From Peromyscus leucopus (taxonomy: Eukaryota > Chordata > Mammalia > Rodentia > Cricetidae), in contig NC_051074.1 of NCBI RefSeq assembly GCF_004664715.2, positions 20,170,558-20,234,557 on the forward strand: DNA of 64,000 bases, written 5' to 3'. Each line of letters starts with the position of its first letter. Positions within the stretch are counted from its first letter, which is position 1. The notes under the pieces were generated by a model, which saw only the letters and a program-made list of their open reading frames with translations, was not told where the DNA came from and ran no database searches. Made by a program: the position numbers and the translations under genes. Positions 32,862 to 44,990 of the stretch are shown here, piece by piece.

Positions 32862-33632
32862 TGGCTTTATGGTTATGCTGGCTAATTCATTGTCTACTTG
32901 ACTCCATCTGGAAGTAACTAAAACTCAAGCTAAGCAGCTGGGCACACCTGGGAGGGATTTCTCTTGGTTGAACCATCTGAGGTATGAGACCCACTATAAA
33001 TCTGGATCATTTGAGGTCAGAAGACCTAACCTAAATCTGGGCCACAACTTCTGGTGGCAGCCTACATAAGAGAAGGGGGCTTGTGCTTCTTATCTGTTTG
33101 CCCTCCTTCTCACTGGCAAGTTCATCTATCCTGAGACGTTCCTTTGCTGGTATTAGAACCCGCTTTGCTGTGAAACAATCTTTGTACACTGTAAATGTGC
33201 ATTGCTCTTGTTGTTTAAAAAGCTGATTGGCTGATAGCTGGGCAGGAAGAGATTGGGCAAGACAGCCTGACACACAGAGAATTCTGGGAGGAAGAAGGAT
33301 GGAGTTAGAGGAGACACCAGCCAGATGAAGAGGGAGCAAGAGATGAATGTGCCATGCTAATAAAGGTACCACCATGTGGCAGAGCATAAATAAGGAATAT
33401 GGGTTAATTTAAGTATAAGAATTAGCTAGTAACAAGCCTGAGTTATCGGCCAGGCATTTATAAGTAATATTAAGCCTCTGAGTTGGTTATTTGAAACCAG
33501 GCAGTTGGGACAGGGAAACACCCATTTACACTACATTTTGGAATTCCAATGGGGACTGAAAACTGACAGCTCTCTAGGATATCTCTGGGATAGTATATCA
33601 TTTCTGTTCCATAGAGAACCCCGACTGATACA
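32862..33632 (+). mobile_element. ERVL-type LTR interrupted by an ERVK-type LTR
   Basis: Outer ends TGGCTTTATGG and GACTGATACA, with a perfect 5-bp target duplication atgat at 32857-32861 and 33633-33637. 'taaatctgggccacaacttc', 'cactggcaagttcatctatc' and, after the insertion, 'gaattccaatggggactgaa' and 'catagagaaccccgactgat' belong to one rodent LTR of about 400 bp once the inner element is removed. Confidence 0.85.
33166..33535 (+). mobile_element. ERVK-type solo LTR, copy 3 (nested)
   Basis: From TGCTGTGAAACAATC to CATTTACACTACA, 370 bp, same family as copies 1, 2 and 4. It shows 'ttgtttaaaaagctgattgg' (promoter/CCAAT side), 'atgggttaatttaagtataa' and attaagcctctgagttgg. The 6-bp target duplication could not be recovered. 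It lies inside the ERVL-type LTR, so it is the younger of the two. Confidence 0.88.
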
Positions 33633-33835
33633 ATGATGATTAGACAAGCTCTTCCTGGCAGATGTATGAAATGCATTTCCTTGGCTCTAACCTCGATTTC
33701 TGATTAGGCTCTTGGTCTTACTGGCTGTTAATCCAGTGAAAAGTGATAACTGCCCAGTGTTTGAAATTTCTCCATTTCCTTAGAAAAATCTTTTTTTCTT
33801 TCAACACCACACTTTGAAATTTACCTTTCATTTCA

Positions 33836-33892
33836 AAGAAAGAAAGAAAGAAAGAAGGAAGGAAGGAAGGAAGGAAGGAAGGAAGGAAGAAG

Positions 33893-33935
<43 letters not shown>

Positions 33936-33939
33936 AGGA
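33836..33939. repeat. (GAAA)n(GGAA)n(GAAA)n purine tract
   Basis: About 100 bp of pure purines on this strand: GAAA, then GGAA, then GAAA units, ending in aaggag. Mirror-symmetric in outline, a shape that can form triplex DNA. Confidence 0.97.
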
Positions 33940-35489
33940 GCTCCCCTAAAGAATAATATTAAAGGAAAACTCAGCATATATTTGTAAGAATCAGTTCTCC
34001 CAATAGGGGGAGTTCAGACATGGCTGTCACCCTAAGCCAGAGAGGAGTCCTTCCACTCGCTCATCTTGAATCGACTTTAAACTCCATTGCTTTAGTCTTC
34101 AGGGTGGGCTGGCAGTTCTTGACCCATCTGAGACCACTCTCTTTTTTATCTCCATGCCTCTGCCTGCTCTGACACAGACACCCAGGCTATGGTTTCTTTT
34201 TGATACCCCAGATATTTGACCTCGTGCAGAGGATCTTTACAATCTAATAAATAGAGAAGGGTGATGTATTTACCCCATATCTGTAGACATTCAGGCCTAC
34301 CTCACAAAGGAAATTAATTCATTTCTAAGGCTCAGGGCTTCCCAACTGCTTCAAAGTCACGCACTCATATGCATTGATGTGAATATGTGCGTACACATCC
34401 AGGGCTTGAGAACCAGAGTCCTCTGTGCGCCGCTGCAGCTGGGCGCGGGACTAGTAAAGCACAGCTGGGAATTCTTTTCAACTCCTAATGGGCTCTACTC
34501 CAAGCGCCAAGCATCCCACTGTTTGTTTAAAAACCTTATTCAACTCTCAGGGGACATACGAATTCCTATAGGGCGTCGTGGGTAAGAAGACGCGATCGTG
34601 CCTGCTGTGGTCCAGAGGGCATGAGCCAGCCTCTTCGGAGGCTAAGTGAGGGCAGACAGGAAAGTGTTGGGATTTTCCTTTTTGTCCCTGGATAGCTTCT
34701 GGCAGAGGCTAGCGGTACGTACAAGGGAAGAAAATACTTTTGTTTATTTATTATTAATAATAAAGCCTTCCCCACTCTTTTCTATTGTGTTTTCATTAAA
34801 AAAAATGATGCCACTAGGAAAAGATAGTTTGAGAAGTTTTTCTATGAAAACAAGATACCCTCTATATAGCAAAGGGTCAAGCCACAAAATGACCTTTTCC
34901 TCCCTAATCTATTTGGCTTAATTATAAAAGCATATGAAAGAGTCTCTGAATATTAACTTTTGCTCTGGATACTGTGGCTAGGTTTCTCTTTTCTGCTCTG
35001 CTTGGGAACACTATTCAAGTATACATTCACTAGCTTTTCAAGGAAAAGAAGCCAAACTGGGCAGTATGTATGAGCACATAAAGATAAAATTCAAATATCG
35101 GTATCAGCACTAAAATCGAGAAAGCCAGAGACACCGGCTCCATGCTCTACCGTGACCTGCAATTGGTCTATTGATGCATAAATTTTGGTTGGAAGGAAAT
35201 AGATTCCCCAACAATAATTCTGAACGTTAATTTTAAGTGCTCTCCCACAGATTTACTTCACTTCTGAAAATACTATGATTCAAATTAATGATCCCTTTGT
35301 TTGACTAGAAGAGAAGCAGAGATGAGCACAATGTTCCAATGCCTGTTTCAGAGACAAGGCTCTGGGTCACATGTCTATGTTATCCTAGAAATGAGAAGGA
35401 CACAAACAGGAATCTATGCTGGTCTTCCTGTCTCCGAGAGACAGAGGAACGCAAGTGCCCTAGAAAGACAAATGATAATATTTCTAAAA
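33940..35489. other. Unique non-coding sequence
   Basis: No repeat or exon recognised in about 1.5 kb. CpG-bearing sequence around 34420-34600 is mildly enriched but not island-like. Confidence 0.5.
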
Positions 35490-35880
35490 CGTGAAAGTCA
35501 GGGGTTGAGTGGCTATCCATTATTGAGGGCTGTGAGGAATGAAAAGGTAGAGAGGATTTGCAGCACCATGAAACCAGTCTGTATGATGCTACAATAGTGG
35601 ACCCAGGTCACTGTCCATTTGTCTAACTCCATAGAATGTTTACCATCAAGAATGAACCATGAAACAAACTAAGAAATTTGAGTGATGATGATGATGATGG
35701 TGATAGGTTGCTATACCTACACAGATTTACACATGCCCCTTTTTGTTGTGGTGTTGATAATGGGAGAGGCTGTGAATATGTGAGGAGGCAGCAATAGGAA
35801 ATGTCTTTGCTTTCTGCTCAAATTTTCTGTGAACCCCAAAATAATCAGTCTATGAACATTTTTAAAATAAAGATGTGTTT
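35490..35880 (+). mobile_element. L1ME-type L1 3' end
   Basis: 'cagtctgtatgatgctacaa', 'cactgtccatttgtctaact', 'ccatagaatgtttaccatca', 'ggtgttgataatgggagagg' and ctgtgaaccccaaaataatc follow the ancient L1 3'-UTR in order. A short GAT repeat lies at 35682-35700. Confidence 0.85.
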
Positions 35881-36655
35881 AATCTTTTGGCAAGGTTACA
35901 TCACAGCATCCTTGAAAAAAATGTTTTGTTTAAAAAAAAAATCAGAATTTTTCCACTTTAACCTCCTTGTTATCCACAAATAGATAAGAGGGTATATTGC
36001 AATCATGGTTTCCGTATCCCAGTTCAGGACTAATTCTTGACAAAATTTTTCCCCATTCTTTTCTTTTATTCAGTGTTTAACGAAAGCCAACTACTGGGCA
36101 GGTTCTGTGACAAATGTTAAGGATAGAGTGGTATGACCCTGTTCTGGTCTCCTGCAGAGAGTCCTGAGGTGGAGAGGAGCTAATAAGCAAGCAAGCTGCT
36201 GTACTGGAGAAGGGTGACGGTAACAGCGGCTGTTAACAAGGGAGCGGTACTTAGAAACACACAGGGGACAAGCACACAGTCACACCCGGGGAAGGGGTCA
36301 GGGAACACGTGCCTGGTAAGAGCAAAAGGACCGGGACTCAGGAGAAGGGTGGGAAGTCGGTGTGTGTGGTAGAGCAGGTACAGAAGGTAACATGTTTAGC
36401 TTTTCATTAACGGTTTTGGAGAAGGCGTGAGCTTCCCCTGACTAGAGCCGTTGAGCTCCAGTGGTTGTTTCTGTTTACACTCTTCATGAAGGAATGGCCA
36501 GTGAGTGTCAATATGGGCAACTGAGTGTGTTAAATAACCTGCTTCAGCACTCATCAAAGTAGGCATACCAGAACTTATTATGGATCAAGATGAGATTTGA
36601 TACAAGGATGATATTACCTATTATTTCCATGACCATTTTTGACAACTAACAGCAA
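35881..36655. other. Unique sequence with a possible ancient repeat
   Basis: The stretch 36070-36240 ('actactgggcaggttctgtg', agctaataagcaagcaag) resembles a common mammalian-wide ancient repeat, but I cannot name it. The rest shows nothing. Confidence 0.35.
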
Positions 36656-36659
36656 ATGG

Positions 36660-37165
36660 TCTGGGATATTATTTTTTAATTTATCTTTGAAATAATTTAT
36701 GTGCATTCATACATGTTCTTGAAATTTTCAAGATATACTAAAGACAACAAATTAAATAGTTCTGATTTTATTTCCTTAAACAACATGTCCTGAAATGTAT
36801 CCCATAGGCTAAACCACCCCTATGCTTTGAATGCATTTTGTGTACACAACATGTAATTGTGCTATTAAAATAAACACTTTTTAATCTTCCACATAATCCT
36901 ATAGCAGTGGCCTTGTGTATTCTCGTTGACTGTACTTCTAGAAGGTGAACTGCTGAAATGCAAGCACACTGTGCATTTGATAGTGATACACGCCTTCCCT
37001 AGAGGTCATGCCAGTCTGCACTCCCATAAGTAATATTTAAGGTTACATTTCCCCACAGTTGACATATAGTTTGGACCTTTCCCTGATAGTTGAAAAATGA
37101 TAAAACATTAATTTTAATTTGCATTTCTCTTATTATCACTGAAAGTTTTCCCTACTTCTTCGACA
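36660..37165 (-). mobile_element. Ancient L1 3' region, antisense
   Basis: 'cttctagaaggtgaactgct', 'gccagtctgcactcccataa', 'ccctgatagttgaaaaatga' and 'ttttaatttgcatttctctt' are in the order typical of reversed L1M sequence. Confidence 0.6.
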
Positions 37166-37167
37166 GA

Positions 37168-37472
37168 GCTTTTTTTAAAGTTTATTTTTTATGTTTTTAT
37201 TTATGTTAGTGGGGTGTGTGTCTCTGTGTGTGTTTGTGTGTAAGTGTATATATGTGTGTTTGTATCTGTGTGTGTCTGTGTCTCTGTGTGTATGTCTGTC
37301 TGTCTCTGTGTGCATGAGTGCAGGTGCTTGTGGAGACTTGAGGTGTTGGATCTCCCTAGAGATGGATTTACAGGAGTTTGTAAGGCCCTTGGAGCGGGTA
37401 CCCGGAACTAAACTCAAGTCTCCTATAAAAGCAGCAAGCAGTCTTACACACTAAGCCAGTTTCTCCAGCCTG
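37168..37472 (-). repeat. B3-type SINE with expanded GT-rich tail region
   Basis: The reversed SINE starts 'taaagtttattttttatg', carries a 110-bp GT/CT-rich simple stretch (37208-37318), then gtgcaggtgcttgtgg, 'agcagcaagcagtcttaca' and cactaagccagtttctccagc. Confidence 0.85.
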
Positions 37473-38254
37473 GAAGAGACTTTTGCAACAAAACAGTTGT
37501 TTGCATTCTCTTTCTGTGCATACAGAAATTGACTCAGTGTCTATCATGATCTTACTTCGTTACTGGTGTAAGGAAGTTCTGTGTAGATCACAATATGATA
37601 TATATGGCAAATAGTTTCCTTAGACTTGGCTGAGAGTGGCCTAAATACTATCGAGGACTGAACTTGTTTTAGCTTACTCCCTAAATGGGAAATGAGAACA
37701 TACATGCTAGATCAAGTGGCATAGGGACTTCTAAACTGCTTTCAAAGAAATCTTTTGCTTGGATTAAAAAACCCTGCCTTCAACATAGAGGGAAAAAATT
37801 TATTTCCATCATTAAATATTCTTCCCATTACTCATTTCCATCACTTACAAAGTCAATGCATTTACAGTGACAGGGTCATTTCATCCCCTGACTCTCTAAA
37901 GGCAGACACATGCCATGTACCTAGCTTTCATCAAGAATGTCAGAAGGTTGTTCTCCAGTTGGAAAAGATATAGGGCAATGCCACCAGTTATGTCCTTCAA
38001 TATTGTCTGTTTAGGTGACATTTGTCAAATTCACGACCTCTAGTTATAACTGTAGCTCTGCATTACTTTCAATGAATGCCCTTATTGTCAACCATTTCCT
38101 TATGCATTTGTTTTGTTTCTCCTTTTAGAGAAGGGAAGTATGGATTCTACCACTCCATGCCTCTCTATTTAGATTCCTTTTATTATCGCTGTTGCTACTT
38201 TTGATGAATTCATTTTTGGTGAAGGTGATCCAGATAATTACCAACCAATTCAAT
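37473..38254. other. Unique non-coding sequence
   Basis: Nothing recognised. Confidence 0.5.
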
Positions 38255-38264
38255 CAGAATTTCT

Positions 38265-38369
38265 GTGGCACTTGCCTTTAATTCCAGCACTTGGGAGGCA
38301 GAGACAGGTGAATCTCTAAGTTCGAGGCCAGCCTGGTCTACAGAGTATGTTTGAGGCCAGCCTGGTCTA
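38265..38369 (+). repeat. B1 fragment with internal duplication and no A tail
   Basis: Starts within B1 (gtggcacttgcctttaat) and stops after tctacaga. A 24-26-bp part, gttcgaggccagcctggtct, is present twice in tandem (about 38320 and 38349). Direct repeats cagaatttct lie at 38255-38264 and 38370-38379 although the B1 3' end and poly-A are missing. Confidence 0.9.
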
Positions 38370-38379
38370 CAGAATTTCT

Positions 38380-41300
38380 CATTAAATAGATTTGCCTACT
38401 GCCCATGCTGTGTGAGAACCGAGGCCCAACAAACTAACAGTAGACTTAAAACTGATGACATCATTGTTTCTATTCTTTGTGTGTCTGACAACAGGTTATT
38501 AATGACTTTAACTCAAAATGACATTAGGGACAGAGACTGTCTCTGTGTCTCTGTGTGTCTATGTCTCTCTGTGTCCCTCTTTCTGTGTCTCTGTCTCTCT
38601 ATTTTATCCTTTCTTTCCCCCCAGTTTTGCTCACTCTGAAGTAGTAAGAAGCAACAGTCATGATGACTTCCCAACTTGACCTTTGCTGCTTTTTATTTTG
38701 TTCTGAAGGACTGTGTTTTGTCTTCATGCTCTTGCTTGGCAGACCTTGTCAAGGACAAGGACCTCATTGCCACAGCTTTGGATACTTAGTGTTCTACATA
38801 TTGCTGGGAATAGATTTTGTACAGAATGTATGTTGTGAAAGAAGTCATTAAGTTTTTAAGATTCTTTCAACTACACAGGAATATATTGGACATGCTACAA
38901 TGGATTTGTCAAGTTTGGCTATAGCTAATCACACAACTAGAAAACTCCCACAAAACTGTACTTTTCTCAAAACAACAACAACAACAACAAAACCCCACAA
39001 GAACAAAAAAGCAGACCACTCCAGAAATTATCCTATGAAGTGGAAATGTGAGTCTGTAGAAGATAAAGGTATGACTAGTAGCTGTGATGCACAGTCCATC
39101 CTACTCCACATACGTATCCATGTATCTTCTACCTCTTCTTGGTGATGCTTGTTTGTGTACAAAAAGTGGAATCAGTGTGGGAGAAGCTGTATAAAAAGAT
39201 AGGCATGGGAAGAGAATGGGGAGGAAAAAAAAAGAACAAACGGAGAGAGCTAAAGAGAATGAAAGGAACAGACAGGGAAAGTCGGGATTGGTTCCACTAT
39301 CTGCCTTTATTCTACCAAAAGTTAAGTGTAGTATTCATAAAAATGTCTTAGGAATCAACCCTTCAAACAGATGTTAGAAGAGAGCTGAGAAAGACAGGAT
39401 AGTAAGTAAGGATAGAAACCTTGTCCCATAGAAAGGCTACGGAAACCAGCGTGGACATTGACAGCATTGCTCTAAAGGCGGTTCCTTTCCACTACAGCTC
39501 CATGGCACACCACACCCCCATTTCCATTCATTTAGTGGAGGTCATTCATTGAGTTCTGCTGTGTAAGACACGGTGCTGATGTGAACATGAGCGCTATAGC
39601 AAGATGATTGCAATAGGCATCTACCATCCGACACCTTATATTCAAACCTTCAGCTAGATCCTAAAATAGCAATTCCTCTTTGCAAGGAAAATGATAAAGA
39701 GTATGAAATCTTCTAAGAGGGGAGATCCTCAGCTGATGACTTGATTAGTAGTTTTATATTTCCTTTTCAAAATGACATTTTTCTAAATAACTTAACTTCT
39801 CGGTAATCCATTGTGCATAAAATGAAATAGCTCATTATTTTGAAGTATTTATTTCAAGTTTGACCAAGACAACAGCCAATTTTTGAATTATATGTTATTA
39901 TTATTTGTGTTACTTATGTGACCATACACGTATGCTAGTACTCTCATTAGAAGCCGTTGCTTTCAAGGACTATGAACATCAATATATGAATACACATATA
40001 CAATGCACGGTGGAGCCAGCTATTTATAGAAACATGACTTTAGAAGCTCTTCTGTTATTTGGACATATTCACTGCAGAATGCTACAGGAAGGGTAGAGTC
40101 AAACTTGATACCAAGGAAAACCATATGGAAGAGTTGGTGTTTCAGTCAATGTAATGGATATAGTAGAATTTGAAGATGTTATGTAACTGGCATTCCCTGA
40201 CACCTTCAATGCTGTTATTACAAGAACATGATGTTAGGTTCATTTTGGGGGAAGTGGTAGAGAAGGACCACTTTTAGATTTAAATTATATCTGAATACAT
40301 TTGTAAAATGTATAACTTTATCATTATAATATTGATAATGGATTTGGGGAGGGATTTCTGCATCCATATTGGGAATATCACTAAGATAAACTTAAGAAAT
40401 AAGTAGAACTAATTAGCTTGAGGGGTGTCAATCATCGCTTCTTTTAATACAAAGAAAGAGCTCTGAGCCTAGTCCAACAGGAAACATTGATTCTAATGGA
40501 GGAAGGGCCAAGATCAGGTCCTAGGCTTTGTTCCTAGATTGATCTTCAAGTGAAAAATTCCATCTGGGAAAACAAAAATAGTAATTTGACTTCAGTGAAG
40601 CAATAGATCAGGGTGGGCTCACCCTCGTTTCAACCAGTGTAGTCAAAAGTAAATGGAAGAAAGTTGTAGTTACAGCAGCAGGGGCTGAGGCAGCCTCAGC
40701 TTAGACCTGCCAAGGAGCCCGTGCAGCTTGGAGAAAACTGGACAGGTCTTTTGTCCAGTGGACAAAGGTGACCCTAACGTAGAGGTCAGGGACCTTGAAA
40801 GAAGGGCAGAGGTGAGCAGGGTCCACCAGAACACAACTGCCAAGGACTTACCACCCATATGCAGGGGAAGGAGTGTGAGCCTCGGGGATCTGCCTTCAAC
40901 GGGGGATCGCAGATGGCCACAGGGCCACAAGTGCAAATCCTAGGGTTGCTGCCGAGGCTCTGGCTGAGCTGGCTCCCAGCACTTCACACTGTCCATGTCC
41001 ATTGTCAATATTGTCTACCGGGCTGTGACTATTGCCACCATTTCAGGAGCCTCGTAAAGTGAGACTGCATTATCATTTCAGTGCTGTTAAGACAAACTAA
41101 AGGTTTCAACAAAATGAACCCCTGTAACCAGAGATATGGAGTTCTTCTTCCCCGAAAGCAGCTTTATAGCATATAAAACCAACCTGACTCTCTGCAATTA
41201 AACCAGAACAAGATAGATGTGTCTCATTCCTTGACGTAATGGCCTTGAGGCATCTTAATGGAAACACTCTAATAAAAGTTTATCTCAAATACTGACCAAT

Positions 41301-42335
41301 CCTTTAGCACTGGCTGCAGGAGATGGCTGGGCAGCAGCCCCAAGCATTCAGGCTTATCGGAAAAGACGTTCCTGTGTCAAAACGAAGTGATGAAGAAATC
41401 AGGATGAATTGTGAGATGGGGAAGGATGAGAAAAACACAATTACATCTGGACAGAGTCCTTCACCTCACAATTTCAGAGAACCAATATCCGAGCTCTCAG
41501 TCAAAAGTCTTCTGAGGGCCACCTGATAACTCTGTCAAGCCATCCACAGTGGCTAAGAAGTAGAGGCAGAAAGACCCACAACCTGCCTCTTCTCTGGGAA
41601 GTATATGAAAGAGAACAGGGTACACACACTGTAGTTCTCACACGGGAAGCAGGTTCCTTCAGAAGGAAGTCCCTTTCTAGTTCTCTGAAAGAAAGAAAAA
41701 ACAGGACAAAACAAAACAAGATCTTCGAGCTTGCCATAAAGAAAACCCCAAGAAGAACTCAGAAAGAAGCACAAAGGTTCCCCCTTGCCATTAATTCAGT
41801 GTCCCTGTATAGCTGGCCCCCAATTGCATTTCCCTTACAGTGTTTCCCATTTCTACAGGAATAGTGACATTTCTGAACCTGGCCTTCCAAAATGACTGTG
41901 TTCCAACACTCCAGGCCCTGCTCACACATATACATTCCGTTCTTCACCCAGTGACCTCAGTAGGGAACTGGGCACTGAGGGATCCTCATTTCAATCGATG
42001 CTACCTGGTGACAAGTTGGTGCTCAGGGTACAAACAGAAACCAAGTCACCTTAATTTCAGAGGAAACAAGAAGTTTGAGCTACTGTAGGTAGTCATTTTC
42101 ATGTTAAAAGCAGTTGCTTAAGATCGTCAGCTGTCCTTACTGAAGAGGAAAGCCGAGACCAGCTGACACTGATTTAGCAGCCAAAACTGGAATTCGTTTG
42201 CTGAACTCACTTCCTGTCACTCACCTCTGCTTGGGTAAGCCACCTTGCTTTACTGTTGTGGTCAACTACAGCCCTGGGAAAGGCCATCCTGAATGGTAGT
42301 CACAGTCGATGAATTTCAGAAACTCATCCAGTCCT
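38380..42335. other. Unique non-coding sequence, about 4 kb
   Basis: The longest stretch without a clearly classified mobile element. It holds a CT/GT-rich simple tract (38538-38602) and a short (ACA)n run near 38972. Short ORFs on both strands show no domain or exon signals. Part of 39530-39600 could be a worn MIR/L2 tail. Confidence 0.5.
38538..38602. repeat. CT/GT-rich simple repeat
   Basis: Irregular TCTCTGTG units, pyrimidine-rich on this strand. Confidence 0.9.
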
Positions 42336-42339
42336 GAGC

Positions 42340-42480
42340 CAAGGCCATGGCTTAAGTTGGTTTCAGTTCAAGTCTATGTCTTACAAGCTGCTAGTGAATC
42401 TGGGCAAGTTGTTCATTTCCCTAAACTTAAAGCTTGCACATCTGTGTAAGAGCAGCTACTTCACCTGGGCTTCAGGGAAG
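42340..42480 (+). repeat. MIR SINE core
   Basis: 'gctgctagtgaatctgggca' and 'agttgttcatttccctaaac' followed by catctgtgtaagagc match the conserved MIR core (tagctgtgtgaccttgggca..cctc..catctgtaaaatg). Confidence 0.7.
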
Positions 42481-44577
42481 AAACTCCGGTAACGGTGTTA
42501 AAGAAAAGGTCCCTGGTAGGTAGGGCTTCTAAGAAGGTAGGTCTAAATACAGTTTCTCAGGCCAAGGATTCGGCTGAAATATTCATGTGTCTTCAGAATC
42601 ATTTGTTTCTTCTGCCTTCTGGCCGTGAAGTAACGCTTTTGAAAAGGAAACAGATCCAATGTGTTTCTGTTCTGCATTCTATGGGTGCCCTCTTTGTTTG
42701 GCTATGCTTGCACAGCCACAGTGAATAATGAAAATTCTATAATGTTTTCACTCAACTTCTGCCTCTTGGCAGCCATGACCAAAATCACCCTGCAGCTGTC
42801 ATTGGCAACAGGGATCCCTGGCCAATCACTGACAGCCGCCCTGCTGTGAGGGGCAGCTGCTCCAGAGTATTTCAAGCAGGAAAGTGACAGAGCCATATGC
42901 TACCGGGAATCCCCCAATGAGGGCAGGGCTCCCCCAAAAGGATCAGAACTCCTGTTTCTAACTTCTGCCAAACAGCTAAACATATGATCTTTCTGAGATC
43001 TTGCTAATTACAAGTGTGAAAGAGAAGACAAAGACTCAGACACTCCCAGGGACACACAAAGTCCTGTGCGAGCCGCTGGGTCCCAGTGTGCCCTTTCAGG
43101 GGAAGGTGGGTAGTTGTGAAGACCGTTCATGCTTCTTCATTCAGGCCATGGAATCCTAGATGCAACTACAGAAGAAACAAGGATGATGTGTAACTTGGAC
43201 TCACATACATCATCTTCAGATCCACAGCACGCTCTTCCAAATGCTGCAAATTCAATAAATCTGGAGGGGAAATCTAGGATCCAGGGCTTCTCTCAAATTC
43301 TTCCTCCAGAAAGCATTTTCCACTGTTAGCTTGGAAAACTCTGATTTCTTGGACTACATGTTCTATAAAAGGTGTATCTAAACTTGTCTTGGTAAAGTGA
43401 TACTTTATATCCAGACATTAGAGCTTCTAATATATTGGTATTTACTGTGCACAGCATTTCCTAAATACTGAGATTATGGAGTGAGTGAGTGAGTGTGTGT
43501 GTGTGTCTGTCTGTCTGTCTGTCTTTCGGTGTGTCTGATTGTCTCTTTGTGAGTATGCACTCACTTGTGTGTGCATATGTGTGTGCATGTGCACATGACA
43601 ATTTCAGGAACATATTTTCCCTGCAGCATTGGGGAAAAGCCTGGACTATAAACAACTTGAGGACTAAGACATTTGTCCTTATTACTCTTAGATCCTAGAT
43701 GAGGTCTAGGATAAAGTAGGTAGTTGATGTTTGTTGGAAAATTAATGATGCTAAAGGGATTCCTCAGATTTACTTATGCATCATGGGAAAGAAAACAGTT
43801 TATGGTCAAGTTGAGGAAATAGATGCTAGGTTGCATCCAGTCAATCTCACAGTAAAATTTAGGAGAATGCAAAAGGTAAAATTAAAAGCCTTGATATAAT
43901 ACCAGGAAACAAGAACATAATTAGCCACGAATAGAAAATAAAAAATATTTTATTGCATAAAACTCTGTAAGTAATGCTTTGTGAATTAATTTCATCTTCA
44001 CTTTGCCTGGAGACTGATGAGGAATGGGGACCTGAAGGCTGCATGCCTCAAGGCAAGGTGTCTTATTTGTTTTCCTCATTTTTCCTTGAGCAGGTCAGGA
44101 AGGTGAACAAGTTCTGCAAGCATGCTGGTCCTACAGGCTGCAGGAAGTACATCCCCTCACCTGAGCCTTTCTTTCATGCCCTACACCACACGCCACAAGC
44201 CTATACCACACGCTAGGCTCCACTGCCCCTTCTGCAGTCCTTCCCTGGCCCACCAGCTGTATGGCCACCATCTGGACCACTGCAGTCCAGCAATATGGCT
44301 AATGAGTGTCCTGCAGAGCAGCATAGACACAATAAGGAATCCCACATCAGCTGCCAGGATGCAAGTTGCCAAGTCTAGTGCCTGTCTCCCATGGAGACTT
44401 CGAGGATGCTAGAGAGAAGGGCTAGGAACCTGTTCTTGGCTTATACCTGGCAGGATCCAAGGAGATAAAAAGTTCACCTGTATGCTGAGAGAATAAGCAA
44501 TTATCCTGGAAAATGTAGGCCTATAGATACTCCTATGAATTATTAACAGAGGCATGGCCTGTAAATAGTATATAATA
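42481..44577. other. Unique non-coding sequence
   Basis: No exon or mobile element recognised apart from the GT-rich tract at 43482-43598. Confidence 0.5.
43482..43598. repeat. (GTGA)n(GT)n(GTCT)n simple repeat
   Basis: Ordered blocks: gtgagtgagtgagt, then GT, then four CTGT/GTCT units, then degenerate GT-rich sequence. Confidence 0.93.
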
Positions 44578-44790
44578 TATTGACTCATGTTGTACTGGGT
44601 ACTGATTTAAGCACTTTATATATGTTTATGTTCATCATTCTCAGAAAATCTCAATGAAGTAGGTGCTATTTTCATCTCCAGTTTAGAGGTGTAGAAACTG
44701 AGGCACCCAAAAGGGATTTATCCTAAGGTCATATAGTCAGTTGGGACTTCTACAAATTTCAAGTTTTTACATGCCCATATTACGTCCAGA
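44578..44790 (-). repeat. MIR SINE, nearly full length
   Basis: Reversed MIR: 'gggtactgatttaagcactt', 'gaagtaggtgctattttcat', 'aaactgaggcacccaaaagg' and aaggtcatatagtcagttgg in order. The best MIR in the window. Confidence 0.92.
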
Positions 44791-44990
44791 TATCTGATTT
44801 GGGGAAAGACCAGCTAATATATAAGGAAGAATATAAAAATGTTAATTATAATATCATTTATAAAAGCAAATTCAGATACAGTATTTATGTATAAAATTCT
44901 AAAAAAAATTTAAAAAAGCAAATGGAGAACAGCATATTTACATATAATGGAATGGTCACTTAAATTACCATAGTCACATTAGAGAGTGAT

